Shown in pieces: positions 29,030 through 38,020 of a DNA stretch of 43,730 bases. The stretch is from positions 1 through 43,730 of IMG/VR virus record IMGVR_UViG_3300042515_003295; one strand, given 5' to 3'. The position numbers and the translations under genes were made by a program. Under the pieces are notes generated by a model that searched no databases, was not told where the DNA came from, and saw nothing but the letters and a program-made list of their open reading frames with translations. The first letter of the stretch is position 1; each line of letters opens with the position of its first letter. Origin of the DNA: a virus.

Positions 29030-30448
29030 ATGCCTCTGCCTTACGCGAACCTCTCCATCAAGGACGGCGCCCTCGGCATCGTCCCCGGCAGCGACAACGG
29101 CACCGTTGCCCTCGTCGGCACCTGCAGCAGCGGGACGGCCAACACCGTCTACGCCTTCACCGACGTCCAGACGCTGAAGGACACGCTGGGCACCGGCCCG
29201 CTGGTGGAGGCGGCGGCCTACGTGCTGGCCCTCGCCGGCGGCACCGTCATCTGCTGCAAGTCCGCGGCGTCGACTGCGGCAGCCTCGGGCGCCGTGACGA
29301 AGACGGGCACGGGCCTGTCCGTCGTCACCACCGCCGGCAGCAGCCCGCTGGACAGCTACCAGGTGCGCGTCCTCATCGTGCAGGGTGGCACCAACCCGGC
29401 GGCGGGCACCGCCACCTTCAAGCTGTCCATCGACGGCGGGCGGACGTACGGGCCGGAAATCGCGGTGCCGACGGGCGGGACGTACACCGGCGCGCAGTCC
29501 GCCTACGGCGTCACCATCGTCTTCTCGGCCGCTTCGCTGGTGGCTGGCGACGTGTACGACTGGACCACGACGGCGCCGGCGTACACCACGGGCGACCTCG
29601 GCACCGCCATCGACGCGCTGTTGGGTGACTCCCGCGAGTGGTTTCTCCTCTACGCGGTCGGCGTGCCGGCGGACTCGACGGCGACGCAGGGTGTCCATGC
29701 GTTGCTGGTCTCGAAGCTGACGACGGCCGCGGCGGCGTACCGCTACGCGCGCGGGGCGATGCAGGTGCTGGACGACACCGACGCCAACATCGCCACGGCG
29801 GTGGCCTCGCTGTCCGACTCCCGCATCATGCTGTGCGGCGGCTTCGCCAACCTGCTGTCCCAGACGACGGGCAGCACCACCAAGCGCCCGGCGGCCTCGG
29901 CCATCGTGGCGCGCGCCGCCTCGGTGCCTCCCTCGGAGGACCTGGGCCGCGTGGCGACGGGCGCGGTGAAGGGCATCGTCTCGCTGGTGCGCGATGAGGC
30001 GAAGACGCCGGCGCTGGACACCATTCAGCTGGCGACGCTGCGCACCCACGTGGGCCTGTCCGGCTTCTACGTCACCAACGGCAACGTGAAGGCCGGCGCC
30101 ACGTCGGACTTCAAGTTCCTCCAGTACGGCCGGGTGATGGACATCGCCTCGAAGGCGGTGCGGCTGGGGATGCTGCGCTTCCTCAACGACTCGGTGCGCG
30201 TCAACAGCACCACCGGCCTCATCCTCGAGCAGGACGCCCTCACCATCGAGCGCTTCATCGAGCGCGCCCTCCGGGACGCGGTGACGGTGCCTGGCTACGC
30301 CTCGGACTGCAGCGTGGTGGTGGACCGCAGCGTCAACATCCTCTCGACGCAGCAGCTGAAGCTGAAGTTCCGCGTCGTGCCGCTCGGCTACGCCAAGTTC
30401 ATCGACGGAGAAATCGGCTTCTCCAACCCGGCGCTCACGCCCGTCTGA
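29030..30448 (+). CDS. Tail sheath protein (Mu gpL-like)
   Basis: 472 residues from ATG 29030. LSIKDGALGIVPGSDNGTVA, VGTCSSGTANTVYAFTDVQT and the C-terminal VVDRSVNILSTQQLKLKFRV / VPLGYAKFIDGEIGFSNP are typical of contractile sheath subunits. A Thr/Gly-rich insertion around residues 85-190 is probably a surface domain. Sheath subunits polymerise around the tube and contract to drive it into the cell. The tube gene follows directly. Confidence 0.88.
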   Translation: MPLPYANLSIKDGALGIVPGSDNGTVALVGTCSSGTANTVYAFTDVQTLKDTLGTGPLVEAAAYVLALAGGTVICCKSAASTAAASGAVTKTGTGLSVVTTAGSSPLDSYQVRVLIVQGGTNPAAGTATFKLSIDGGRTYGPEIAVPTGGTYTGAQSAYGVTIVFSAASLVAGDVYDWTTTAPAYTTGDLGTAIDALLGDSREWFLLYAVGVPADSTATQGVHALLVSKLTTAAAAYRYARGAMQVLDDTDANIATAVASLSDSRIMLCGGFANLLSQTTGSTTKRPAASAIVARAASVPPSEDLGRVATGAVKGIVSLVRDEAKTPALDTIQLATLRTHVGLSGFYVTNGNVKAGATSDFKFLQYGRVMDIASKAVRLGMLRFLNDSVRVNSTTGLILEQDALTIERFIERALRDAVTVPGYASDCSVVVDRSVNILSTQQLKLKFRVVPLGYAKFIDGEIGFSNPALTPV

Positions 30449-30462
30449 AAGGACTCTGAACC

Positions 30463-30936
30463 ATGGCAGCCATCCCGTACCCGCTCATCAACGGCCTGCG
30501 CTACGACTTCTCCTCGGTGGAAATCACCGCGGGCGCGCGCCTTTTCAACGGCGTCAAGTCCATCAAGTTCAGCCAGACGCTGGAGCCGGGCAAGGTGCGC
30601 GGCAACCGCAGCCAAGTCATCGGCCGGACGCGCGGCCCGCTGGATGCCGACGGCAGCCTCGAGCTCTACCGGCTCGAGTTCCAGGACCTCATCGCCACGC
30701 TGGCGCTCCTGCGGCCGGGCGTCGGGTACATGGAGGCGCCCTTCGACATCACCGTCAGCTACGCCGAGGTCGGCCAGCCGGTGGTGATGGACGTGCTGCA
30801 GGGCTGCCGCATCAAGAAGCACGAGAACAACGCGCAGGAGGGCGGCGACGCCCTCACCGTCTCGTGCGAGCTCGACATCATGATGGTGCTGCCTGGAGGG
30901 GTGGCCCCCATCGGAGGCAAGCAGCTGCTCCGGTGA
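30463..30936 (+). CDS. Tail tube protein
   Basis: 157 residues from ATG 30463 (AAGGACT upstream). FSSVEITAGARLFNGVKSIK, FSQTLEPGKVRGNRSQVIG, RTRGPLDADGSLELYRLEFQ and VTVSYAEVGQPVV show the beta-barrel tube fold: ring-forming strands and a long hairpin. Size and position after the sheath agree with the Mu gpM-type tube. A strong intrinsic terminator stands just after its stop codon. Confidence 0.85.
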   Translation: MAAIPYPLINGLRYDFSSVEITAGARLFNGVKSIKFSQTLEPGKVRGNRSQVIGRTRGPLDADGSLELYRLEFQDLIATLALLRPGVGYMEAPFDITVSYAEVGQPVVMDVLQGCRIKKHENNAQEGGDALTVSCELDIMMVLPGGVAPIGGKQLLR

Positions 30937-30972
30937 CGAGGCGCCGGGCTCCACCCCGGCCCTCGGTTTTTT
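30937..30972 (+). terminator. Intrinsic terminator after the tail tube gene
   Basis: CGAGG-C-GCCGGG (30937-30948) pairs with CCCGGC-CCTCG (30955-30965): 11 pairs with one bulged C and a 6-base loop, followed at once by G and TTTTTT (30967-30972). This is a textbook Rho-independent terminator. It must be partly read through, because the tape measure and baseplate genes lie beyond it. Confidence 0.8.
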
Positions 30973-30993
30973 CTCGCAACCTGAAAGCCGACC

Positions 30994-31302
30994 ATGACTC
31001 CCACCGACATCGACAAGCTGAAGGCAGAGCACGGAGAGCTCCACGAGCTCTCCCACGCAGGCGAATCCGTCATCGTGAAGGCGCCCAACCGCCCCACGTG
31101 GAAGCGCTTCCGCGCGCAGGCGCAGGACGAGGCGAAGCGCCTCATCGCCATGGAGGAGCTGGTGCGCTCCTGCGTCGTACACCCGTCGCGGGCGGAGCTC
31201 GAGGCGATGCTGGACAGGAAGCCAGGCCTCGTCGAGTCCTTCGGCAAGGTGCTGGCTGAACTCGCTGGCGCGGGGACGGACGTCGAAAAAAAAGCCCTGT
31301 AG
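30994..31302 (+). CDS. Tail assembly chaperone, short form (gpG-like)
   Basis: 102 residues from ATG 30994, ending TDVEKKAL. It is helical and charged (WKRFRAQAQDEAKRLIAMEE, PSRAELEAMLDRKPGLVESF), as expected for the short form of the chaperone that coats the tape measure during tail assembly. The reading frame runs onto an eight-A run four codons before its stop. Position directly before the tape measure gene is diagnostic of the gene pair. Confidence 0.82.
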   Translation: MTPTDIDKLKAEHGELHELSHAGESVIVKAPNRPTWKRFRAQAQDEAKRLIAMEELVRSCVVHPSRAELEAMLDRKPGLVESFGKVLAELAGAGTDVEKKAL

Positions 31303-31460
31303 TCGAGAAGTTCCGCCGCGCTCAGGGCTCGGTGGAGGCAGCGGCGGACCACCTCGTCTCTCTCTTCGGAGCCGACGAGGACGATGAGGACGCCTACGTG
31401 GGCGCCCTACTGGTGGCCGAGCTCCTGGCGCTGGTGCGCAGCCTCGGCAAGAGGGAGTGA
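30994..31460 (+). CDS. Tail assembly chaperone, -1 frameshift fusion (gpGT-like)
   Basis: At the eight-A run (31286-31293), slippage by -1 on AAA AAA joins the short chaperone to a second frame, starting at codon AGC 31293 and ending at TGA 31458-31460. The extension begins SPVVEKFRRAQGSVEAAADH and ends VRSLGKRE, 55 residues of clearly coding, Glu/Ala/Leu-rich protein that fills the gap to the tape measure gene. The fusion has 155 residues. Arms AGCCCTG (31293-31299) and CAGGGCT (31323-31329) could pair behind the slip site. Confidence 0.85.
31286..31293 (+). other. Slippery A8 site for -1 frameshifting
   Basis: Zero frame GAA AAA AAA GCC; both lysine codons can re-pair one base back because position 31287 is also A. 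This is the only A8 run in the tail operon. Confidence 0.85.
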
Positions 31461-31463
31461 GTC

Positions 31464-33110
31464 GTGGACGCGTTGCGGTGGGTCTTCAACCTCTACGACG
31501 GCATGAGCGGCCCGGCCGGGCAGATGGAGAAGTCCCTCCGCGGCGTGGAGAAGGCCCTCGACTCGCTGCCGGGCTCCATCGCCGTCGCCCAGCAAGGCTT
31601 CGAGCTGCTGGTGAGTGGCGCGCGCGCCCTCGCCGGCGTCGTCTTCGACGGCGGGAAGTTCGCCGTGGAGTCGCTGGCCTTCAAGGAGTCCACCCTCGCC
31701 TCCTTCGAGCTCATGACCGGCACGAGGGACGCGGCGAAGGAGATGTTCGACCGCGCCAAGTCCTTCGGGAAGCTGACGCCCTTCGAGACAACTGACGTCA
31801 TCAAGTCCTTCAAGGACCTGATGATGGCGGGCTTCTCGAGGGAGGAGATTCCCATCGTCTTCCAGGCCGTCGGCGACGTCGCGGCCGGGAACAACTTCGA
31901 CAAGTCCATCATGGACCGCCTCACCCTCGTGCTCGGGCAGATTCGCGGGAACGGGAAAATCACCGGCGGCGACTTCATCCAGTTGACGAACGCCGGACTC
32001 GGCCGAAGCCCCATCTACGAGTCCATCGCCGCGATGATGGGCGTGAAGTCCACCGACGTCTCGAAACTGGTCGAGCAAGGCAAGGTGACTGCCGACGTGG
32101 CCATCGCCGCAGTCCTTGACGCCATCCGCGCGCGCTACTCGGGCGGGAAGGAGCTCGGGCAGGGGATGCTGGGGCAGGCCACGACGCTGAAAGGCCTCTT
32201 CTCAACGCTGGCCAGCGTGCCTACGGACCTCTTCCTGGACATCGACCTCGAGAAGTCGGCGGGCTTCCGGGGCCTGAAGAAGTTCGTCCAGATGCTCACG
32301 GACGCCCTCAACCCCGACGGAGTGGGCGGCAGCAAGCTGAAGGCCCTCATCGAAGGCGTGGTGAATGACGTCGGCTCGCTGCTGGGTCAGGTGTCGCTCG
32401 ACGACCTCATCGGCGGATTCAACCTCTTCGTCGACCTGGTGAAGACGGGCATCGAGGGTGTGGTGGCCTTCAAGGATGGGGTGATGGCCGTCCTCGGGCC
32501 CACCTTCGAGATGCTCGGAATGATGGAGGGCGGCAAGGGCGCAGCCGAGGGCTTCCGCATCGTCATGGCTGGCCTCGGCGTCGTGCTGGGCGGCATCCTG
32601 AACACGGTCATCCTCGCTGGCGTCGGCTTGGAGAAGCTCTTCGAGCTCTTCGGGCAGCTTGCCGACTACATCTCTGGCGGACAGCTCGTGGAGGACTTCA
32701 GGGCCTTCGGCGCGGCGCTGGTGGATGGGTTGGCGCGCGGCATTCAGGACTCCATCGACATGCCTCGAAAGTTCATCGCCATGATGGCCAACGACGCCAT
32801 CGCAACCTTCAAGGAGGTGCTGGGCATCCAGTCCCCGTCCACCGTCTTCGCCGAGCTTGGCGCGTACACCGCCCAGGGCTTCGCGCAGGGGCTCGACGGC
32901 GCTGGGGGCAGGGTGGACGCCGCGGTGGGCGCCATGGTGTCCGTCCCTTCGACGTCGGGCCGCGGCTCGGCGCCCGTCATCAACCTCACCGTCGAGTTGG
33001 ACGGTGCTGGCAAGGACGCCGAGGAGCTGGCGCGGCGCATCGCCGAGCTTCTGCCCACGCAGCTGGCCAGCGCCTTCGAGCAGATGGCGACGGAAGGGGG
33101 TGTCGGGTGA
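31464..33110 (+). CDS. Tail tape measure protein
   Basis: 548 residues from GTG 31464. LASFELMTGTRDAAKEMFDR, GDVAAGNNFDKSIMDRLTLV and NGKITGGDFIQLTNAGLGRS are the conserved N-terminal tape measure block (TMP repeat/phage-related minor tail family). Hydrophobic helices around 370-420 (VMAGLGVVLGGILNTVILAG) form the membrane-active part. PSTVFAELGAYTAQGFAQGL is the common C-terminal block. The short length implies a short contractile tail. It overlaps the next gene by GTGA. Confidence 0.92.
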   Translation: MDALRWVFNLYDGMSGPAGQMEKSLRGVEKALDSLPGSIAVAQQGFELLVSGARALAGVVFDGGKFAVESLAFKESTLASFELMTGTRDAAKEMFDRAKSFGKLTPFETTDVIKSFKDLMMAGFSREEIPIVFQAVGDVAAGNNFDKSIMDRLTLVLGQIRGNGKITGGDFIQLTNAGLGRSPIYESIAAMMGVKSTDVSKLVEQGKVTADVAIAAVLDAIRARYSGGKELGQGMLGQATTLKGLFSTLASVPTDLFLDIDLEKSAGFRGLKKFVQMLTDALNPDGVGGSKLKALIEGVVNDVGSLLGQVSLDDLIGGFNLFVDLVKTGIEGVVAFKDGVMAVLGPTFEMLGMMEGGKGAAEGFRIVMAGLGVVLGGILNTVILAGVGLEKLFELFGQLADYISGGQLVEDFRAFGAALVDGLARGIQDSIDMPRKFIAMMANDAIATFKEVLGIQSPSTVFAELGAYTAQGFAQGLDGAGGRVDAAVGAMVSVPSTSGRGSAPVINLTVELDGAGKDAEELARRIAELLPTQLASAFEQMATEGGVG

Positions 33111-33811
33111 CGTACCCCTTCGAGGACTTCGTGGCGACGGTGCCGGCCGAGCTCCAGGACAGGCTGGGAGCTCGCCTGGACCTCACCACGTCATCGGCGG
33201 TTCCCTTTTGGGGTGATGCCCCCGATTCGTGGGAGTCCGTCATCGTCGCAGGCTGGCGGCTGCCTGGAGTCTGCGCCATCGACGGCAAGGTGCGGCGGCG
33301 TCACGACAAGAAGTCGACGGCCGGCACCAACGGCTCGACGGTGACGTACATCGGCGACGACCAGGCGGAGTTCACCGTCACGGTGCGCCTGTGGACGGCA
33401 GAGCAGCTGTCCGCGTACGCGAAGCTGGTCGGCTACCTGCGCTCCATGGTGCTGAGCAGCACCGAGGCCTCCAGGCTTTCCATCTCCAAGGCCGAGACGC
33501 TCATCGACAACCGGCAGAAGAGCCTTACGCTATACTCGAAGTTCCCCATCGCGCCGGTCGACGTCGTCCACCCGGTGTTGTCGCTCCACGGCATCAAGTC
33601 GGCGCACGTCCTCGAGTACGGCTTCCCCAAGCCGAAAGGCGATGCTGCCCAAGGCGTCTACGAGGCATCCATCCGCTTTCTCGAGTACGTCCCGGGCGCA
33701 AAGGGTGGCGTGTCGACGCCGAAGCAGTCTGTCGACCTCGTGAAGCGCTTCGGGCCTGGCGCCCTCGGCAACAAGGCGAAGCCGTCTGCAACGAACGGGG
33801 CGACGCCGTGA
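33107..33811 (+). CDS. Tail/baseplate assembly protein (tube-hub adaptor position)
   Basis: 234 residues from GTG 33107. SWESVIVAGWRLPGVCAIDG, RRHDKKSTAGTNGSTVTYIG and AEFTVTVRLWTAEQLSAYAK suggest a beta domain with a conserved charged loop. In contractile phages the slot between tape measure and hub holds the tube-initiator or LysM-type adaptor (Mu gpN position), but I do not see the gpN pattern. A role linking the tube to the baseplate hub is inferred from order only. Confidence 0.55.
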   Translation: MTYPFEDFVATVPAELQDRLGARLDLTTSSAVPFWGDAPDSWESVIVAGWRLPGVCAIDGKVRRRHDKKSTAGTNGSTVTYIGDDQAEFTVTVRLWTAEQLSAYAKLVGYLRSMVLSSTEASRLSISKAETLIDNRQKSLTLYSKFPIAPVDVVHPVLSLHGIKSAHVLEYGFPKPKGDAAQGVYEASIRFLEYVPGAKGGVSTPKQSVDLVKRFGPGALGNKAKPSATNGATP

Positions 33812-34473
33812 GTCCATTCTGCCTCCTTCAGGACAAGCCAGTCCTGGACGTGAAGGTGTCGCTTCCGCGCCTCGGCGTCTGGCACGCGGACGTCAGCGTC
33901 GACTCGCCGGAGTTGTTGTCCGGGCGGGTGACGTTGGCTCTCGACGGGTTCGAGCTTTCGGGCACCATCCGCCACGGCGGGGTGACGTCGGACACTGGCC
34001 TCTACCGGCTGGCGGCTGGCGGCGGCGGACTCAACACCTCGGCCACGCCGAAGGCCTACAACTCCACCACGGCACGCATCGTCCTCCAGGACTTGCTCGC
34101 GACGGCCGGCGAGACGTTGTCGCCCAGCGTCGACTCGTCGCTCCTGGCCGCGCTGTTGCCCTTCTGGGTGACGACGTCGGCGCCCGTTGGCTTCCAGGTG
34201 GCGCAAGTCGCGGCTGCCGTCGGCGCGGACGCCTGGCGGGTGCTGCCTGACGGCACCCTATGGCTTGGCATGGAGTCGTGGCCCGTCGAGACGCCGTCCA
34301 CTCTCAACGTGAGCGCCATCGACACACGCCTGCGCCGCTTCCGCTGCGGCCTCGCAGACGGCGGAATGGTGCTGCCGGGCACTTGCTACCAGGACGCCGC
34401 CAACCGGGTCTCCTACGTCAAGGTGGTGAGCGAAAACGCCTCGAGGCTGGAGGCGGAGGTGTGGCTCGAATGA
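33808..34473 (+). CDS. Baseplate hub-like protein (gpP/gpD position)
   Basis: 221 residues from GTG 33808 (GTGA overlap). VKVSLPRLGVWHADVSVDSP, LLSGRVTLALDGFELSGTIR, TARIVLQDLLATAGETLSPS and DAWRVLPDGTLWLGMESW fit the hub fold, with a first barrel domain and the 'A..I...L...G' helix of the second. It is much shorter than Mu gpP or P2 gpD and may be a minimal hub, which the trimeric spike from the next gene would cap. Confidence 0.6.
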   Translation: MSPFCLLQDKPVLDVKVSLPRLGVWHADVSVDSPELLSGRVTLALDGFELSGTIRHGGVTSDTGLYRLAAGGGGLNTSATPKAYNSTTARIVLQDLLATAGETLSPSVDSSLLAALLPFWVTTSAPVGFQVAQVAAAVGADAWRVLPDGTLWLGMESWPVETPSTLNVSAIDTRLRRFRCGLADGGMVLPGTCYQDAANRVSYVKVVSENASRLEAEVWLE

Positions 34474-34967
34474 CGCCAGTGGACAGGGTGAAAGCGGGCC
34501 TCCTTACCATCATCGACGGCGCCACGCGCCGCATCGACTACCTGGCCCTCTACCCGTGCCGGGTGGCGGCGCAGAATGCCGACGGGACGCTGGAGCTGCA
34601 GCCGGACTCCAACTCGCTGCCTTCGCTGTCCAAGGTGCCGGTGCGCCTCGGCGTGCCCGGCGTCGCGGTGAAAGTGGCCGCTGGCTCTCGCGTGCTGCTG
34701 GGCTTCGAGGGCGGCAACCCGCAGCGGCCGGCGGCCTTCCTGTGGGAGTTCAACGGCAGCGCGCTGACCGAGTTCGCCATCGGCAACAGCCCCACCAGCT
34801 ACGTCGCGCTGGCGACGCAGACGAAGGCGGCGCTGGACGCCATCGTCTCAACCTTCAACGCCCACACCCACTCCGGCGTCACGACTGGGCCTGGCGCCAG
34901 CGGTCCTCCGGCAACGCCCATCTCCACCTCCACCAACGTGGCCTCGGCCACGGTTAAGAGCACCTGA
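34470..34967 (+). CDS. Baseplate spike protein (gpV/gp45-like)
   Basis: 165 residues from ATG 34470 (ATGA overlap). The N-terminal half is an OB-fold (YPCRVAAQNADGTLELQPDS, VPVRLGVPGVAVKVAAGSRV, LLGFEGGNPQRPAAFLWEF). The C-terminal part has AHTHSGVTTGPGASGPPATP, the tip region in which histidines of HxH (132 and 134) coordinate an iron ion in trimeric spikes. It is the membrane-piercing tip of the tail. Confidence 0.85.
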   Translation: MTPVDRVKAGLLTIIDGATRRIDYLALYPCRVAAQNADGTLELQPDSNSLPSLSKVPVRLGVPGVAVKVAAGSRVLLGFEGGNPQRPAAFLWEFNGSALTEFAIGNSPTSYVALATQTKAALDAIVSTFNAHTHSGVTTGPGASGPPATPISTSTNVASATVKST

Positions 34968-34970
34968 GCC

Positions 34971-36005
34971 ATGGCACTCCCAGCCCTCACCGAGGCCTAC
35001 CACACCCGCGGCAACGTGCCGGTGGCGCCCAACAACACCACCGCGACGCTCATCCACCAGTTCGTCTTGTGGAGCATCAAGGCCTTCTTGATGGACAACC
35101 ACAGCGCCGGCACCACATCCGGCACGCGCAACTCAAACAGCGTCTGGACGTGCCTTGGGAGCAGCGACGGTACAACGGGCGCGCTCGATGCCGTGGACAG
35201 ATGGGGCACCTCCTTCAACGCATCCAAAATCGTGCTCGCCTCGTCTGGCACCGCGCACTCGTGGATTGTCCTCCGCAACGCCGCCAACGGGTACGACCTC
35301 TGCATCGACTGCAACACCACCAGCTTCGGACACATCGGACTGAGTGTCGTGAAGTCCAGCCAGGGCTTCGTCAGCCCAAGCAACACTACTCGCCCGGCTG
35401 CCACTGGCTCGAGCGAGGAGTTCATGCTGGGGACGACCAACCTGGCGCCAAGCTCCAACATTCACCTCTTCGCCGACGGAACGACGTCGCTCAACCACTA
35501 CGTCCACTTCGCCACCAACGCAGACGGCAGCCGATTCTGGTGGGGCATCTCCAGGGCGTCGACAGGCATCCTGAATGGGGGCTTCGCCTTCTGGAAGGGC
35601 GCAAACGGGCGCGCCGGAGACACGCGCAACCAGTGGCTTCTTCGATTCGGTCCGATTTCGAGCGGTCGCGGGTCTGGTGCTGCTGGCCAACTGACCCAAA
35701 CGTACAACGTGCTTCGGCGCGGCTGGGGTAACACGGCGCCCCCCACGCTCGCAGGACCAATCGCCCCAACCTTCGGAGGCGGCAGCATCGCCGGAACCGG
35801 AATGGACTCGGCGACGAACGACTACCTGGTGTACCCGATGCCGGTGGCCGTCCCTACGTCGCCCCCACTCGCTTGCGGCTACCTGCCGGACCTTCAGTGG
35901 GTGTCCGGTGGCGCAATCGCCAGCAACATCCCGAGCGCCGCGGCTCAAGAGCGCACCATCATCGGCGACATCATCGTGCCCTGCGGCGTCGGCCTGACGG
36001 TGTGA
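34971..36005 (+). CDS. Virion protein of unknown function in the baseplate block
   Basis: 344 residues from ATG 34971. Asn/Thr/Ser/Gly-rich beta sequence; YHTRGNVPVAPNNTTATLIH near the start and FAFWKGANGRAGDTRNQWLL and YDLCIDCNTTSFGHIGLSVV later. It sits between spike and gp25, where Mu has no equivalent. The composition and aromatic residues suggest a baseplate-associated carbohydrate-binding or shield protein. No catalytic motif seen. No family recognised. Confidence 0.55.
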   Translation: MALPALTEAYHTRGNVPVAPNNTTATLIHQFVLWSIKAFLMDNHSAGTTSGTRNSNSVWTCLGSSDGTTGALDAVDRWGTSFNASKIVLASSGTAHSWIVLRNAANGYDLCIDCNTTSFGHIGLSVVKSSQGFVSPSNTTRPAATGSSEEFMLGTTNLAPSSNIHLFADGTTSLNHYVHFATNADGSRFWWGISRASTGILNGGFAFWKGANGRAGDTRNQWLLRFGPISSGRGSGAAGQLTQTYNVLRRGWGNTAPPTLAGPIAPTFGGGSIAGTGMDSATNDYLVYPMPVAVPTSPPLACGYLPDLQWVSGGAIASNIPSAAAQERTIIGDIIVPCGVGLTV

Positions 36006-36015
36006 GGAATCGCCC

Positions 36016-36591
36016 ATGGCGGACCTGAACAACCTCGACACCGTCTGGACGGACCTGCAGTACGACCTCCAGGCACCTCTCGAATTCGCCACCAGCAACT
36101 TCGACTGGCAGGGCGTGGAAACCGTCATCTACGTCACGCCGACGGCGCCTCCGACTCCTGCGCCCGCCATCTCTTCGACGCTGAGCGCCTCGCTTGCGTC
36201 CGTCGTCGGAGACTACGGCAGCGACGTCCTCGTCTTTCCGGGCGTGGACGGCAACCTCAACCTCGTGGCGGACTGGCGCGTCGTCGCCGAGGCCCTGGCG
36301 CGGCGGCTTTCCACTCCTCGAGGGACGCTTCCCTTCCACCCGGACTACGGGCTGGACGTGCGGGAGTACCTCAACGAGGCCGTGACGCAGGACGCCCTCT
36401 ACCGCATGAAGGCCGCGGTGGAGCTCGAGTGCGAGCAGGACGAGCGCGTGGAGAACGCCGAGGCCACCATCACCTACTCCGCATCCACCCAGACGCTGCG
36501 CCTGTCCATCGAGGCGACCACCACCACCGGCCCCCTGCGCTTCGTGCTGAACGTCTCGCAGGTGTCCGTCGAGTTGCTGTCCCAGGAGTGA
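36016..36591 (+). CDS. Baseplate wedge protein, GPW/gp25 family
   Basis: 191 residues from ATG 36016. The family core is in the C-terminal half: VAEALARRLSTPRGTLPFHP, DYGLDVREYLNEAV and a final LRFVLNVSQVSVELL strand, including the conserved 'EAL.rRL.tp.G.l..hpdyG' EPR-like region. The first 90 residues, with a Pro-rich stretch, are an extension absent from the short T4 gp25. gp25 proteins initiate sheath polymerisation at the baseplate. The baseplate J gene follows three bases later. Confidence 0.88.
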   Translation: MADLNNLDTVWTDLQYDLQAPLEFATSNFDWQGVETVIYVTPTAPPTPAPAISSTLSASLASVVGDYGSDVLVFPGVDGNLNLVADWRVVAEALARRLSTPRGTLPFHPDYGLDVREYLNEAVTQDALYRMKAAVELECEQDERVENAEATITYSASTQTLRLSIEATTTTGPLRFVLNVSQVSVELLSQE

Positions 36592-36594
36592 CCA

Positions 36595-38019
36595 ATGCTG
36601 ACGCTCGCGGAACTCATCAAGCAACCGACGAAGGAAGAGCTCCGCGCCCAGTTGCTCAAGCAGCTCCAAGGCATCGGCTTCACCTCCCTGACGGGCTACT
36701 CCACGGGGCGAGTGACTCTCTCCGGCACGCCGACTGCCGAGTGGGACTTCCGCATCCGCGTCATGTCCGACGGCCAGCTGGGCAGCGCCACCTTCCAGTG
36801 GAGCTCCGACGCCGGCATCACTTGGAGCAGCACCACCACCATCCCGCTGTCCGGCAGCTACGCGGTGACGGGCACCAACCTCTCCATCGTCTTCTCCAAC
36901 GCCTCGAGCGGCAGCCCGTCCTTCCTGTCTGGCGACGAGTTCCGCGTCCAGACACGGCTCCCGACGCTGCAGGCCACTGCGTGGCAGACGGGCAGCGTCC
37001 CGTTGACGATGATGGAGAATGACGCGGCCGTCTCCGAGGACGTCTACGCCCTCATCGCCGCCATCGCCTCCGGCGGCATGTTGGAGACGTCCGCGGGCCC
37101 GTGGCTGGACCTCGTGGCGGGCCAGGTGTACGCGCTCACGCGCAACCCTGGCGTCCTCACGCAGGGCGTGGTGACGCTCTCGGACCCGGCTGGCGCAGGC
37201 CCCTTCAGCATCACCGACGGCCAACTGTGGTTCTCCTCGACGTCGGGCCTCCGCTTCAACTCGGTGGGCGCCTACACGCTGCCGAAGAACGGAAGCATCA
37301 CCGTCTCCGTGAAGGCCGAGTCCCCGGGTGCCGCATACAACGTCGCCAACGGCACCATCACCACGCTGGTGACGGCCCTCGCAGGCGTGACGGTGTCCAA
37401 CCCAGGCCCTGGCGGAACGTGGATTTCCGTGCAGGGCGCCGACCAGGAGACGGACGCGGCGCTGCGGACGCGCTGCCGAGCTCGCTGGCCTGCGCTGGGC
37501 AGCGGAACACCCAACGACGCCTACGACTTGTGGGCGCGCACGTCGGACCCGAGCATCAACCGGACGCTGGTGCGCGCCTCTCCCACGCTGGAAGGCACCG
37601 TCGAGGTGTACCTGGCGGGCGCGTCGGGCGCCGCTGGCGCGTCTGCCGTGACGAACGCCAACGCGTACATCCAGCCTCGCGTGCCTCTGTGTGTCAACTG
37701 CATCGTCGCCGCGGCCTCGGAAAACCTCATCAACGTGACTGCCACGGTGTACGTCTCCGCGGCGTACGTCGCGACGGCCACCACCCAGTGCGCCGCCAAC
37801 GTCCAAGCCCTCTTTTACGGCGGCACCAACAGTATCGGAGAGCAACTTCCCGGCGTTCCCATCGGCGGCACCCTGTACGTCACCCAGCTCGTGGAGCAAC
37901 TCATGGTGGTGACGGGCGTCCGCAACGTCTCGCTGGCGTCTCCGGCCGCGGACGTGGTGCTGGGCGCCATCCAGGTGGCGAAGCTGAACACGCTGTCTCT
38001 CAGCATCGTGGGGGTGTGA
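36595..38019 (+). CDS. Baseplate J-like protein (gp47-like)
   Basis: 474 residues from ATG 36595. An inserted Thr/Ser beta domain (residues 40-130) precedes the J core: TVSVKAESPGAAYNVANGTI, TWISVQGADQETDAALRTRC, ARTSDPSINRTLVRASPTLE and NVSLASPAADVVLGAIQVAK at the end. This is the wedge protein of contractile baseplates that joins gp25 to the fibre connector. The inserted domain may be an attachment point for peripheral proteins. Confidence 0.88.
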   Translation: MLTLAELIKQPTKEELRAQLLKQLQGIGFTSLTGYSTGRVTLSGTPTAEWDFRIRVMSDGQLGSATFQWSSDAGITWSSTTTIPLSGSYAVTGTNLSIVFSNASSGSPSFLSGDEFRVQTRLPTLQATAWQTGSVPLTMMENDAAVSEDVYALIAAIASGGMLETSAGPWLDLVAGQVYALTRNPGVLTQGVVTLSDPAGAGPFSITDGQLWFSSTSGLRFNSVGAYTLPKNGSITVSVKAESPGAAYNVANGTITTLVTALAGVTVSNPGPGGTWISVQGADQETDAALRTRCRARWPALGSGTPNDAYDLWARTSDPSINRTLVRASPTLEGTVEVYLAGASGAAGASAVTNANAYIQPRVPLCVNCIVAAASENLINVTATVYVSAAYVATATTQCAANVQALFYGGTNSIGEQLPGVPIGGTLYVTQLVEQLMVVTGVRNVSLASPAADVVLGAIQVAKLNTLSLSIVGV

Positions 38020-38020
38020 C

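Noticed and set aside
31303-31460. Independent small gene before the tape measure
   Set aside because: No plausible ribosome site or start at its beginning; the A8 slip site and family precedent explain it as a frameshift extension.
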